Shown: positions 35,459-44,309 of the stretch, piece by piece
How the letters are laid out: each line of letters begins with the position of its first letter
Position numbering within the stretch: the first letter of the stretch is position 1
NCBI RefSeq assembly: GCF_002291145.1
Contig: NZ_NTGE01000084.1
Span: forward strand, 67,443-131,442
Length of the DNA: 64,000 nt
Direction of reading: 5' to 3'
From: Streptomyces sp. SA15
Lineage (GTDB): Bacteria; Actinomycetota; Actinomycetes; Streptomycetales; Streptomycetaceae
Made by a program: the position numbers and the translations under genes
Notes under the pieces: model-generated
What the model saw: only the letters and a program-made list of their open reading frames with translations
What the model was told of the DNA's origin: nothing
The model's database searches: none

Positions 35459-36567
35459 CCACCACCCTCATCGAGAGCGAGGACCGCCGCGCATACCGCG
35501 CGACCCGGCGCCGCGACCTCGCCGTCGACCTCAGCATGACCCTGGCCACCGTCCTGGCCGCCCTCGTCATCGGCTTCCTCGTGATACTCGCCACCGGGAA
35601 GAACCCGACAGCGGCGTACGAAGCCCTGCTCACCGGACCGCTGGAACGCTCCTTCCGGGTCGGCCGCTGGCTGGAGGACGCCACCACGCTCACGCTGCTC
35701 GGCCTGTCGGTGGCCATCCCCTTCCGGGCCCGCCAGATCAGCCTGGGCGCCGAAAGCCAGGTCTACGCCGGGGCGTTGGCGGCCGCGGCCGTCGCGATCT
35801 TCCTGCCGCTGCCGCCGGTGGTCGCCGTCGTCGTCCCGCTCGCGGCGGCGGCCGCGGCGGGAGCCGGCATGGGCTTCGTGCCCGGTGCCATGAAGGCACG
35901 CCTGGGCGCCAACGAGATCGTGGCCACGCTCATGCTCAACGCCATCGCCGTACGCGTCTACGACTACCTGGTCAACGGCCCCCTGAGACAGTCCGGCAGC
36001 AGCGCGGTGCACTCCGAGCGCATCCGTCCGGACTCCGCGCTCACCCCGCTGACCGAGTGGTTCGGCATCCCGCTGGGCCGGGCCAACATCGGCCTCGGCC
36101 TGATGCTGCTCACCGCCGTCGCGCTGTGGCTGCTCCTGACCCGCACCCCGCTCGGCTACCGCATCCGCATGACCGGCGCCAACCCGGACTTCGCCGACTA
36201 CGGCGGCATCCGCGTGCCCCGCACCATCGAGTGGAGCTTCGTCATCGGCGGCGCCGTCGCGGGCCTCGCCGGAGCCCACCTCGTCCAGGGCGTCTACGGC
36301 CGCCTCGAACCGGGCCTCGCCGGAAGCCTCGCCTTCGAGGGGATCGTGGTGGCCCTGCTCGCCCGGAACAACCCGCTGGTCGTCGTGGTCGCCGGCCTCT
36401 TCTACTCCTACCTGCGCGCCGGGGGCGACATCATGGAACAGCAGACCGACGTCGGCACGGAGATCGTCGTCGTGATCCAGGCGGTCATCGTCCTGCTGGT
36501 CACCGCCCAGGCCCTGCCGGACCTGCTGAAGAGGCGCCTCACCCGCAAGCAGGTGGAGGCCCGATGA
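35455..36567 (+). CDS. ABC transporter permease (nucleoside type) 1
   Basis: A 370-residue multi-pass permease of the BPD_transp_2 family. Recognisable stretches are AARQISLGAESQVYAGA-like FRARQISLGAESQVYAGALA, FVPGAMKARLGANEIVATLMLN (the coupling region for the ATPase), TRTPLGYRIRMTGANPDFADYGG and GIVVALLARNNPLVVVVAGLFYSYLRAGG. Start overlaps the ATPase stop by four bases (ATGA) and its stop overlaps the next permease the same way. Confidence 0.92.
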   Translation: MTTTLIESEDRRAYRATRRRDLAVDLSMTLATVLAALVIGFLVILATGKNPTAAYEALLTGPLERSFRVGRWLEDATTLTLLGLSVAIPFRARQISLGAESQVYAGALAAAAVAIFLPLPPVVAVVVPLAAAAAAGAGMGFVPGAMKARLGANEIVATLMLNAIAVRVYDYLVNGPLRQSGSSAVHSERIRPDSALTPLTEWFGIPLGRANIGLGLMLLTAVALWLLLTRTPLGYRIRMTGANPDFADYGGIRVPRTIEWSFVIGGAVAGLAGAHLVQGVYGRLEPGLAGSLAFEGIVVALLARNNPLVVVVAGLFYSYLRAGGDIMEQQTDVGTEIVVVIQAVIVLLVTAQALPDLLKRRLTRKQVEAR

Positions 36568-37499
36568 GTTCCGTCCTCGACGTCGTCCTCAGCAGCGCCT
36601 TCCTGGCCGCCGTGCTGCGGGTCGCCACCCCGTACCTGCTCGCCGCCTTCGGCGGACTGGTCGCCGAACGCGCCGGCATCAGCAACATCGCCCTGGAGGG
36701 CCAGATGCTGGGGGCGGCCTGCACCGGCGCGCTGGTCGCCGGATACAGCGGCTCCGTCGCCCTCGGCGCCCTGTGCGGCATCGCCGTGGCGACACTGCTG
36801 GGGCTGCTGCTCGCCGCACTGCGGCTGGAACTCGGAGCCGACGCGATCATCGCGGGCATCGGCCTCAACCTCCTCGCCTCCGGCGCCACGGCCTACGCCG
36901 TCTACACCCTCCTGGAAGACAAGGGCGGCACCTCCGGCCTCGACAGCGGCACCCTGCCGACGGTCCCCCTGCCCGGTGTCGAGAGCATCCCGGTGCTAGG
37001 GGACGTGCTCAGCGGGCAGAACACGGTCACGTGGCTGGCCTTCCTGGCCGCCCCGTTCGTCGCCTGGCTGTTCTACCGCACCCGCTTCGGCTTCCACCTG
37101 CGCGCGGTCGGCGAGATGCCGGACGCCGCCGCGTCGGTGGGTATCCCGGTCCGGCGCGTCCAGTACGCCGGCCTCGCCCTCAGCGGCGCGCTCGCCGGCC
37201 TCGCCGGGGTCTTCCTCAGCATGGGCTACGTCTCCTTCTTCGTACGGGACATGACGGCCGGCCGCGGCTTCATCGCCCTCGCCGCGGTCTTCCTCGGGGG
37301 TCTGCGCCCCTGGGGCGTCTTCCTCGCCGCCCTCGGTTTCGGCGCGGCGGAGGCCCTGGCCGTACAACTCGGCACGCTCGACGTGCCGCCCCAGCTGGTC
37401 TCGACGATTCCCTACGCCATGACGCTCGTCGCCCTCGCGCTGTACGCGTGGCGCCGCAAACGCCGGGGCGCGGGAGAGGTCACGGTCGCCTCCCTCTGA
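36564..37499 (+). CDS. ABC transporter permease (nucleoside type) 2
   Basis: A 311-residue membrane protein, second half of the heterodimeric channel. Features: PYLLAAFGGLVAERAGISNIALEGQMLGAA, LRLELGADAIIAGIGLNLLASG (coupling loop), TRFGFHLRAVGEMPDAAASVGIPV, and MTAGRGFIALAAVFLGGLRPWGVF. ATGA overlap with the previous gene shows tight translational coupling. Confidence 0.92.
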   Translation: MSSVLDVVLSSAFLAAVLRVATPYLLAAFGGLVAERAGISNIALEGQMLGAACTGALVAGYSGSVALGALCGIAVATLLGLLLAALRLELGADAIIAGIGLNLLASGATAYAVYTLLEDKGGTSGLDSGTLPTVPLPGVESIPVLGDVLSGQNTVTWLAFLAAPFVAWLFYRTRFGFHLRAVGEMPDAAASVGIPVRRVQYAGLALSGALAGLAGVFLSMGYVSFFVRDMTAGRGFIALAAVFLGGLRPWGVFLAALGFGAAEALAVQLGTLDVPPQLVSTIPYAMTLVALALYAWRRKRRGAGEVTVASL

Positions 37500-37555
37500 C
37501 CCACCCACCGCACACCCTCCAACGTTCGGCCATCACCCGGAAGGACAGGACACCC

Positions 37556-38776
37556 ATGCCCCGACACAGACAGCGAGCCCCCCGCGGACGTGCGGTCCTC
37601 GGCACCCTCACCACGGCCGCCCTCCTCGGCAGCCAAGCCCTGACACACGCGTACGCGGCCGAACCGGACCCGGAACCGGCCCGGGCCCAGAGGACACAGC
37701 ACGGCCTGACGCTGCTGGACACCCTCGCCGTCCCCGCCGGAACCACGGAGTTCGGCATGCCGTTCGGCGGACTGTCCGGCATCGACTACGACCCGGAATC
37801 CGGCGAGTACGCCGTGATCAGCGACGACCGCTCGGAGAACGGCAAGGCCCGCTTCTACACGCTCCGACTACCGCTGGACGGTGCCGCCTTCGCCGGTGAC
37901 GAGCCCACTCCCGACGGGCTGACCGTGCTCGCCGACACCACCGGCGAACCCTTCACCGCCAAGGCGGTCGACCCCGAGGCCATCCGCTGGACCCCGGGCG
38001 GCGAGAGCCTGCTGTGGACCAGCGAGGGCGCCTCTAACTCGGGACAGCCCGCCTTCGTCCGGGAAACGTTCGCCTCGGGCGCCTACCTGCGGGAACTGCC
38101 CCTGCCCACGGCGTACACCCCGGTCAAATCCGCCTCCGGCACGCTCGCCGCTGGAGTCCGCAACAACCAGGCCCTGGAAGGGCTGACCCTCTCACCGGAC
38201 GGCGACAAGGTCGTCACGATCACCGAGAACGCCCTGGTCCAGGACGGCCCCGCGGCCAGTCTCACGGCCAAGAGCCCCTCCCGGGTGCTGGTGACGGACC
38301 GCCGGACGGCCCGGACGGAGGCCGAGTACGTCTACGAGGTCGACCCGATCTCGGACGCGCCCACCGCACCGCTGCCCCCGCCCGTCAACACGTACGCGGC
38401 GGACAGGGGCGTCTCCGAGATCCTGGCGGTCAACGAGACCGACCACCTCGTCGTCGAGCGCTCCTTCGCCTCCGGCGTCGGCTTCGCCATCCGTCTGTAC
38501 TGGACCAGCACGCTCGGCGCCACCGACGTCAGCGGCAAGGACGCGCTGTCCGGCACGGAGAAGCCGATGCGGAAGAAACTGCTGTACGACTTCACCCTCT
38601 CCGGGACCGACGCCGACAACGTCGAGGGCATGGCCTGGGGACCGACCCTGCCCGACGGTTCCCGCTCCCTCGTCCTCGTCTCCGACGACAACTTCGGCTT
38701 CAACGGCGGCGTCACCAAGTTCCACCTGCTGTCCGTCCGCAGCGGCCTGCTCGGCACCCACGCCACCTGTCCCTAG
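37556..38776 (+). CDS. Secreted phytase-like esterase (PF13449-type)
   Basis: A 406-residue exported protein. Signal peptide residues 1-34 (RGRAVLGTLTTAALLGSQALTHAYAA), then the esterase-like-activity-of-phytase beta-propeller: GGLSGIDYDPESGEYAVISDDRSENGKARFYTLRL, VDPEAIRWTPGGESLLWTSEG, NQALEGLTLSPDGDKVVTITEN, NVEGMAWGPTLPDGSRSLVLVSDDNF. It is 56 bp after the importer operon and likely part of it, so it may release the imported compound from a phosphorylated or esterified precursor outside the cell; that is inference. It overlaps the convergent kinase gene by four bases. Confidence 0.82.
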   Translation: MPRHRQRAPRGRAVLGTLTTAALLGSQALTHAYAAEPDPEPARAQRTQHGLTLLDTLAVPAGTTEFGMPFGGLSGIDYDPESGEYAVISDDRSENGKARFYTLRLPLDGAAFAGDEPTPDGLTVLADTTGEPFTAKAVDPEAIRWTPGGESLLWTSEGASNSGQPAFVRETFASGAYLRELPLPTAYTPVKSASGTLAAGVRNNQALEGLTLSPDGDKVVTITENALVQDGPAASLTAKSPSRVLVTDRRTARTEAEYVYEVDPISDAPTAPLPPPVNTYAADRGVSEILAVNETDHLVVERSFASGVGFAIRLYWTSTLGATDVSGKDALSGTEKPMRKKLLYDFTLSGTDADNVEGMAWGPTLPDGSRSLVLVSDDNFGFNGGVTKFHLLSVRSGLLGTHATCP

Positions 38777-40818
38777 GCCGCGTCGCGCCACACCTTCACG
38801 TCCAAGGTGACGGACGTCGTCCCGGACGAGTCCCGAAGTGTCACGAGCCCTACGTGCCCCGTCCCGCTGATGACGCACATCTGCTGGCCGACGGTGAGGT
38901 CCTTGACCCAGATGTAGCTCTTGTAGCCGGTCGCCGCCCTGCACACGTCCAGGCTCCCTTGCCGGCCCACCGGCAGCAGGGCGAGGGAGCTGCCGGAATC
39001 GGTGCCGGGGGCGAGGACCGCGCCCGAGGAGTAGACGGCGTACGTCAGATCCTCGTCGGAGGTCCCGGTGTCCGCCTTGGCCCGCACCGGGCTGTCCGCC
39101 AGGTACAGGTCATGGCTCTTGGTCATCCGGATCCCGGAGTACGTCACCGGGACAGGGGCCGTCGGGGCCGCGGGCTTGCCGGCCGCGGCGGTCGGGGGAG
39201 CCGAGGTCGCGGGCCGGGCGGGTGTCGGGGGCTCCGAAGGGCTCGGCGGCAGAGCCGCCTTGGTGGGCTTGGGCTTCTTCGAGGGGGTGGCGGACGGGGA
39301 GCCCGACGTCGACGGCGACGCCTCGGCCGAAGCGGGCGACCGCGACGCGGCCACCTTCTGCGCCCGGCCGTCGCTCTTTTGCTCGTCCCCCGGAACGAAC
39401 AGCAGCGTGGCGCCCGCCCCACAGGCGACGAGCACGACAGCGGCTGCCGACAACACCCAGGCCCGGCGCCTGCGGCCCTTGCCGTCCGAGGCCACCGGGG
39501 AGGTCTGCGCGGCGGCCGGCTCCTGCGGCTGCGGCCAGGGGGACGGAGCGTACGCACCCGGCGCGGCCCCGGGCCCCATCACGAACGGTCCGGGCATCGC
39601 GGCATGGGACGGCGAGGTGGGGGAGTACGACGTCGGAGGACCGAATGCGCCGTAACCGACCGACCCGGAACCGGCGGCCCCGGAACCGGCACCGCTCGCG
39701 GGCCCGAAGCCACCGGAACTCGCGGGATCGAAGGCTCCGGAGCTCGCGGGCCCGAAACCGCCGGAGGCATGGCCGCCCGCGGCCGTCCCCGCCCGGGCCT
39801 GATCGGCTCCTTCGGCCCGGGCCGTGATCCCCGCCGCCAGCGCGCCCGGCAGCCACGCCCCGAACGTGAACCGGGCCACGTCACCGCGGCTCGCCTGGAT
39901 CGTCTGAACGGTGCGGATGACCTCCTCGACGGAAGGCCGCTCGGTGGCGGGCTTGCGCAGACACCGGGCCACCAACTCCCGTATCTCGTCCGGCACACGG
40001 CCGAGGTCGGGCTCCTCGTGCACCACTCGGTAGAGCACCGCGTGCGGATCCCCTTCCCCGAACGCGGCGCCGCCCGTCGCGGCGAACACGGCGGTCTGCC
40101 CCAGCGCGAACACGTCGGCCGAGGAGGAGGCCTCCCCGCCGAGTGCCTGCTCCGGCGCCATATAGGCGACCGTGCCGAGGGCTGTGCCGCTCTGTGTCAC
40201 CGACGTGGCGTCCGCGGCCCGCGCGACACCGAAGTCGATGACCCGGGGGCCGTCGGCGGCGAGCAGCACGTTGGACGGCTTCAGATCCCGGTGCACGATG
40301 CCCTCGCGGTGCACCGCCTGCAGGGCCTCCGCGACACCGGCGATCAGCCGCAGCACGGTGTCGACGGGCAGCGGGCCGTGGTCGCGCACGGCGTCGGAGA
40401 GGGACGGCCCCGGCACATAGGCGGTGGCACACCACGGCATGGATCCCTCGGTGTCGCTGTCCACGACCGGAGCCGTGTAGAGCCCGTGCACCCGGCTCGC
40501 GGCGGCCACCTCGGCGCGGAACCGCTTCCGGAACTCGGCGTTCTCGGCCAGCTCCGGCCGGATCACCTTGACCGCGACGGCCCGTCCGCCCGGCGTGTGG
40601 GAGAGATAGACCCGTCCCATACCGCCGGACCCGAGCCGCGCCACCAGCCGGTAGCCGCCGACGACCCGCGGATCGCCGTCCTCCAGTGGCTGGAAACTCC
40701 CCACATCGGGCCCACCGTTGCTCAACACGCCGCACTCCACCCCGTGATCCGCTCTGTGGTGCCCCATTGCATCACGGGTCCCTCGTGTCCGGCCCGCGCC
40801 TCCGGCCTGAACAGTCAT
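38773..40818 (-). CDS. Membrane Ser/Thr protein kinase with extracytoplasmic domain
   Basis: A 681-residue kinase of the PknB-like type. Glycine loop LGSGGMGRVY, Lys84 in VAVKVI, HRDLKPSNVLL with Asp178, IDFGVAR with Asp195 and YMAPEQALGG are all intact, so it should be active. A low-complexity Gly/Ala/Ser/Pro juxtamembrane region follows, then one transmembrane helix (RAWVLSAAAVVLVACGAGATLLFV), a Ser/Pro/Thr-rich stalk and a C-terminal extracytoplasmic domain (YSGIRMTKSHDLYLADSPV ... VCRAATGYKSYIWVKDLTVGQQMCVIS) that may sense a ligand. ATG 40767 is a possible shorter start. It stands alone, convergent with the phytase-like gene. Confidence 0.9.
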   Translation of the reverse strand: MTVQAGGAGRTRGTRDAMGHHRADHGVECGVLSNGGPDVGSFQPLEDGDPRVVGGYRLVARLGSGGMGRVYLSHTPGGRAVAVKVIRPELAENAEFRKRFRAEVAAASRVHGLYTAPVVDSDTEGSMPWCATAYVPGPSLSDAVRDHGPLPVDTVLRLIAGVAEALQAVHREGIVHRDLKPSNVLLAADGPRVIDFGVARAADATSVTQSGTALGTVAYMAPEQALGGEASSSADVFALGQTAVFAATGGAAFGEGDPHAVLYRVVHEEPDLGRVPDEIRELVARCLRKPATERPSVEEVIRTVQTIQASRGDVARFTFGAWLPGALAAGITARAEGADQARAGTAAGGHASGGFGPASSGAFDPASSGGFGPASGAGSGAAGSGSVGYGAFGPPTSYSPTSPSHAAMPGPFVMGPGAAPGAYAPSPWPQPQEPAAAQTSPVASDGKGRRRRAWVLSAAAVVLVACGAGATLLFVPGDEQKSDGRAQKVAASRSPASAEASPSTSGSPSATPSKKPKPTKAALPPSPSEPPTPARPATSAPPTAAAGKPAAPTAPVPVTYSGIRMTKSHDLYLADSPVRAKADTGTSDEDLTYAVYSSGAVLAPGTDSGSSLALLPVGRQGSLDVCRAATGYKSYIWVKDLTVGQQMCVISGTGHVGLVTLRDSSGTTSVTLDVKVWRDAA

Positions 40819-40925
40819 CGGCCTTCACCCCTACCCCTGGTCGTACGCCTGGTGCGGCGGTGCAGATGTGCGGCCGGCCCGGCGGCGAGAAAACCCCGGG
40901 ACGGTCCGAGGAGGCCGCTGTTAAC

Positions 40926-41003
40926 GTGGAACGCATGGAGGTCATCACCCGCACCAACACCGCAGCCGCGCGAGCGACCAGCTCGCCGGCTGCCGACGCC
41001 TGA
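40926..41003 (+). CDS. Short Ala-rich leader ORF upstream of the AlaRS-like gene
   Basis: GTG 40926 (AGGAGG 11 bases upstream) or the in-frame ATG 40935 opens a peptide ending RTNTAAARATSSPAADA and a stop at 41001. Seven of about 25 residues are Ala. A strong hairpin follows 17 bases after its stop and the AlaRS-like gene starts 115 bases after it. This is the arrangement expected of a ribosome-mediated attenuator, but expression of the ORF is unproven. Confidence 0.4.
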   Translation: MERMEVITRTNTAAARATSSPAADA

Positions 41004-41019
41004 CCTCACCCCCTCTTCC

Positions 41020-41044
41020 CCGGCGGCCGGAAACGGACCGCCGG
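41020..41044 (+). terminator. GNRA-capped hairpin between leader ORF and AlaRS-like gene
   Basis: CCGGCGGCCG-GAAA-CGG(A)CCGCCGG folds into a 10-bp stem with one bulged A and a GAAA tetraloop, very stable. It may act as an attenuator or terminator before the AlaRS-like gene. Confidence 0.45.
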
Positions 41045-41118
41045 CCCGTTGTTGGACTCCTGTCGCAGCCTGCTCCCGCGGTTCTTTCCGGTCGCCCGTG
41101 ACCCGAAGGAACACCGCC

Positions 41119-42318
41119 ATGAACACCATGAACACCGACGAGACGGTGCGCACGTTCACCGACTTCTTCCGCGAGCGCGGGCACCGGCTCATCACCGGAA
41201 GCACGCTCCTGCCGCCCCCCTCGGACCCGGTGCTGTTCACCACCTCCGGCATGCACCCGCTCACGCCCTACCTGCTGGGCCGCCCCCATCCCGAGGGGCG
41301 GCGCCTGGTCAACGTCCAGCGCTGCCTGCGCACCACCGATCTCGACGAGATCGGCGACTCCACTCACCTGACGGTGTTCGAGATGCTCGGCTCGTGGTCG
41401 CTGGGCGACTACGGCCATGCGCAGAGCCTTCGTTGGGGATACGAGCTGCTGCGCGATGGATTCGGCATCCCGCAGGGGCGGATGTACGCCACGGTCTTCG
41501 GCGGGGACGACCAGGTCGGCCCCGACACCGAATCGCTGTGCACCTGGCGCGAGTTGGGCCTGCCCGTGGAGCTGACCCGGGAGGAGAACTGGTGGGACAA
41601 CGGCCCCGTCGGCCCGTGCGGCCCCGATTCGGAGATCTTCGTGTGGACCGGCGACAGCGGCACCCCGCCTCAGGGCAGCCCCACCACCGACCCGCGGTGG
41701 GTCGAGGTGTGGAACCACGTGCTCATGCGCTACCACCGCCACGAGAACGGCAGCCTCGAACCCCTCCACCGGCCCGGCATCGACACCGGCATGGGACTGG
41801 AGCGGCTCGTGACCGTCCTGCAGGGCCGCACCTCGGTCTACGAGACCGACCTGTTCGAACCGTGGACGACACTGCTCTCGTCGCTGTGGGACCTCGACGA
41901 GCCGTCGATGCGGCTCGTCTGCGACCACCTGCGCTCGAGCATCGTCGTCCTCGGTGACGGAGTACGGCCGTCCAACACCGGACGCGGTTACGTACTGCGC
42001 CGGTTGACCCGCCGGCTCCTCACCACGCTGTGGCGCGACGATCCGTCCCGCACTCTGTCCGACCTGCCTGTGGAGCTCCTCGAGGGCACGCTGGACCACT
42101 TCCGCCAGACCGGCGGATCCAGCCCTGTCCGCGAGGTGCTCCTCGACGAGGAGCGGCGGTTCGGCACGCTCCTGGAACGAGGGCGTCGCGTGCTCTCCCG
42201 GCCGGAGTTCCAAGGACCGCTGGACGAAGGGGACTACGCCTACCTCCATGACACCCACGGCCTGCCCCGGGACCTCGTCGCCGGTCTCCTCCGTACACGA
42301 CGTGTCGTTCAGCGGTAG
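41119..42318 (+). CDS. Stand-alone alanyl-tRNA-synthetase-like catalytic domain, 399 aa
   Basis: Matches only the class-II aminoacylation part of AlaRS: FTDFFRERGHRLITGSTLLPPPSDPVLFTTSGMHPLTPYLLG (residues about 13-53), motif 2 region NVQRCLRTTDLDEIGDSTHLTVFEMLGSWSLGDY (about 65-98), NWWDNGPVGPCGPDSEIF, HRPGIDTGMGLERLV (motif 3), and a helical tRNA-recognition-like segment ending GYVLRRLTRRLL. The editing domain and C-Ala domain of the roughly 880-residue enzyme are absent. It is therefore a paralogue, perhaps activating alanine for a non-ribosomal purpose. ATG 41119 was chosen as the first start of the conserved domain. Its end overlaps the pectate-lyase gene by 10 bases. Confidence 0.85.
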   Translation: MNTMNTDETVRTFTDFFRERGHRLITGSTLLPPPSDPVLFTTSGMHPLTPYLLGRPHPEGRRLVNVQRCLRTTDLDEIGDSTHLTVFEMLGSWSLGDYGHAQSLRWGYELLRDGFGIPQGRMYATVFGGDDQVGPDTESLCTWRELGLPVELTREENWWDNGPVGPCGPDSEIFVWTGDSGTPPQGSPTTDPRWVEVWNHVLMRYHRHENGSLEPLHRPGIDTGMGLERLVTVLQGRTSVYETDLFEPWTTLLSSLWDLDEPSMRLVCDHLRSSIVVLGDGVRPSNTGRGYVLRRLTRRLLTTLWRDDPSRTLSDLPVELLEGTLDHFRQTGGSSPVREVLLDEERRFGTLLERGRRVLSRPEFQGPLDEGDYAYLHDTHGLPRDLVAGLLRTRRVVQR

Positions 42319-43328
42319 GTGATGGCCGAGGTGCTGTAGCGGCAGCTCGTGCCGTCCGGGCCGCTGCCCAGTACGGTCGGTTCCTCGCCGCCGCTGTTGC
42401 CCCGGAAACGCTCGCACACGGTGATGCTGCCGGCGCCGCCCGTGATCGTCACGCCCGAGATCACGGCGGTGTCTCCGTAGTTGGCGTTGATCCCGGCCAG
42501 GACCTTGCCCGGGCTGCTCGCCCGCACGTCGCTGATCACGACATGGCGCGCGTACTGGGTGTCGCAGTTGCCGCAGGAGCGGTAGAGCTTGCCGAAGTCG
42601 GAGACCTGGAAGTGCCTGATGGTCAGCGTGCCGGCACCGTTGTGCTGGAAGACCTTGTCGTCGGCCTTCCGCGCACCCCCGCCGTCGACCAGGTACGTGG
42701 CCGAGGCGGACGTGCCCTTGAAGGTGGCCGCGTCCTCGCCGACGTCCTCCCACCACACGTTCCGCAGCGTGCAACTGCCCAGGCAGTGCACGCCGTCGGC
42801 GGCCGGGGCGCCGAGGACGACGTTCTGCAGCACGGCACCGTCGGCGAGTTCGAACAGCGGCCCCTGGTCCTCGCCCTGGCTGTCGGTGCCGAGGCCGCCG
42901 GAGCCGTGGAAGCGTTTCAGGCCGCCGTCGAAGCTGCCGGTGACCTCGATGGTCGAGGTCACCGGCCGGTCGGCGGTGGAGGTCGGCCAGGCGCCGAACG
43001 CGGCGGCGCGGGGGGCCGGGGCGGAGGTCCGCGACGCGGTGGGGGTCCGCTTCTTCGCGGGCTTCGTCGTCGAGGCGGAGACCGACGGCGAGGCGGACGA
43101 CGACGCCGACACGGATGCGGAGGGCGACGGGTGCGAGGCGTACGGCCTTGGTGACGCGGACGCCCCGGCGGCGGGGCCGGACCCCGAACCCGAGCCCGAC
43201 ACGAGGACTCCGGCGGCGACCACGCCTCCGGCGAGCACAGCCGCCGCCACGGCGATCAGGGCAACACGTCGACGGCGGTCGGCCGTTCTGCCTCGCCGGT
43301 GGCGCGGGGTTGTTCTTCTCTTGCTCAC
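42309..43328 (-). CDS. Secreted/anchored pectate lyase, PL3 family
   Basis: A 339-residue extracellular enzyme. Basic N-terminus and membrane/signal helix (RRVALIAVAAAVLAGGVVAAGVLV), long Ser/Ala/Pro/Thr linker (residues about 45-105), then the PL3 parallel beta-helix: PVTSTIEVTGSFDGGLKRF, FELADGAVLQNVVLGAPAADGVHCLGSCTLRNVWWEDVGEDAATFKG, DDKVFQHNGAGTLTIRHFQVSDFGKLYRSCGNC. Cuts de-esterified pectin by beta-elimination, calcium-dependent in relatives. GTG 43328 has GAGGAC upstream. Lack of a clear cleavage site means that it may stay anchored. Confidence 0.88.
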   Translation of the reverse strand: MSKRRTTPRHRRGRTADRRRRVALIAVAAAVLAGGVVAAGVLVSGSGSGSGPAAGASASPRPYASHPSPSASVSASSSASPSVSASTTKPAKKRTPTASRTSAPAPRAAAFGAWPTSTADRPVTSTIEVTGSFDGGLKRFHGSGGLGTDSQGEDQGPLFELADGAVLQNVVLGAPAADGVHCLGSCTLRNVWWEDVGEDAATFKGTSASATYLVDGGGARKADDKVFQHNGAGTLTIRHFQVSDFGKLYRSCGNCDTQYARHVVISDVRASSPGKVLAGINANYGDTAVISGVTITGGAGSITVCERFRGNSGGEEPTVLGSGPDGTSCRYSTSAITYR

Positions 43329-43551
43329 GTCGTCCTCTTCGCGAAAGCCCGGGTTTCCCCTCTGTCGCCACCGGACGCACAAAGGTTGCCCCGCGCGCGG
43401 AACAAGTTGCGCCTTGCTCCGGTGGGCCCGACGGTCTCGCTCAGGGGTAAGCGCTCAGGAGACGTGCCGACGGCCGTGCGATAACAGTTTTCGGCCGTGC
43501 GTCGATTGTCAGTGGGCCGTGCTACCCAGGTGACGACAGGAAGGTAGCCCG

Positions 43552-44277
43552 ATGCTGATCGAAACCAACGCGCCGCTGGCCCGCGCCGCCGTCGAGGCGA
43601 TCCATTCCGGCAACGTGCCGGCGCTCAAAGACCTGCTGACCGCCCATCCGCGCCTGGCCACCGCAAGGCTGGGCAACACGAAGATCACCCGCACCCTGCT
43701 GCACGTCGTCACCGACTGGCCCGGCCACTACCCGGGCGGCCCGCAGACGGTGACCGCCCTCGTCGCCGCGGGAGCGGACGTGAACGCACGCTTCACCGGC
43801 CCGCACACCGAAACCCCGCTGCACTGGGCGGCGAGCAACGACGACGTGCCGGTCCTGGACACCCTCCTCGACCTCGGCGCGGACATCGAGGCCCCCGGCG
43901 CGGTCATCAGCGGCGGCACACCGATCGCCGACGCCGTGGCCTTCGGCCAGTGGAACGCCGCCCGCCGCCTGCTCGAACGCGGCGCGCACACCACCCTGTG
44001 GCAGGCCGCCGCCCTGGGCCTGGCCGACCGTGTCGCCGCCTGCTTCGCGCCCGGCACCCCACCGCCGGGCCCGGCAGAGATCACCAGTGCGCTCTGGTGC
44101 GCCTGTCACGGCGGGCAGCGGGAGATGGCCGCCTACCTGCTGGAACGCGGCGGCGACATCAACTGGATCGGCTACGACGAACTCACCCCGCTGGATGCCG
44201 CCCACCGCTCCGGCCACCCCGCCGTGGTCGCCTTGCTGCGTGAGCGGGGCGGGCGGTCCGCCAAGGACCTCGCCTGA
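43552..44277 (+). CDS. Ankyrin-repeat protein, 241 aa
   Basis: Soluble protein made of about five to six ankyrin repeats: SGNVPALKDLLTAHPRLA, PQTVTALVAAGADVNARFTGPHTETPLHWAASNDDVPVLDTLLDLGADIEAPG, GGTPIADAVAFGQWNAARRLLERGAHTT, REMAAYLLERGGDINWIGYDELTPLDAAHRSGHPAVVALLRERG. No enzymatic domain. Likely a protein-interaction module; partner unknown. Preceded by AGGAAGG. No operon partner. Confidence 0.88.
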   Translation: MLIETNAPLARAAVEAIHSGNVPALKDLLTAHPRLATARLGNTKITRTLLHVVTDWPGHYPGGPQTVTALVAAGADVNARFTGPHTETPLHWAASNDDVPVLDTLLDLGADIEAPGAVISGGTPIADAVAFGQWNAARRLLERGAHTTLWQAAALGLADRVAACFAPGTPPPGPAEITSALWCACHGGQREMAAYLLERGGDINWIGYDELTPLDAAHRSGHPAVVALLRERGGRSAKDLA

Positions 44278-44309
44278 GCGGCAAGATCCGAGTCGGAAAC
44301 GCCGTCGGG

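Noticed and set aside
38773..40818. Second pseudokinase
   Set aside because: This kinase keeps the Lys, HRD, DFG and APE motifs and should be active.
38854..41118. Upstream in-frame extension of the AlaRS-like gene
   Set aside because: The open frame runs antisense through the Ser/Thr kinase gene and shows no AlaRS similarity before 41119.
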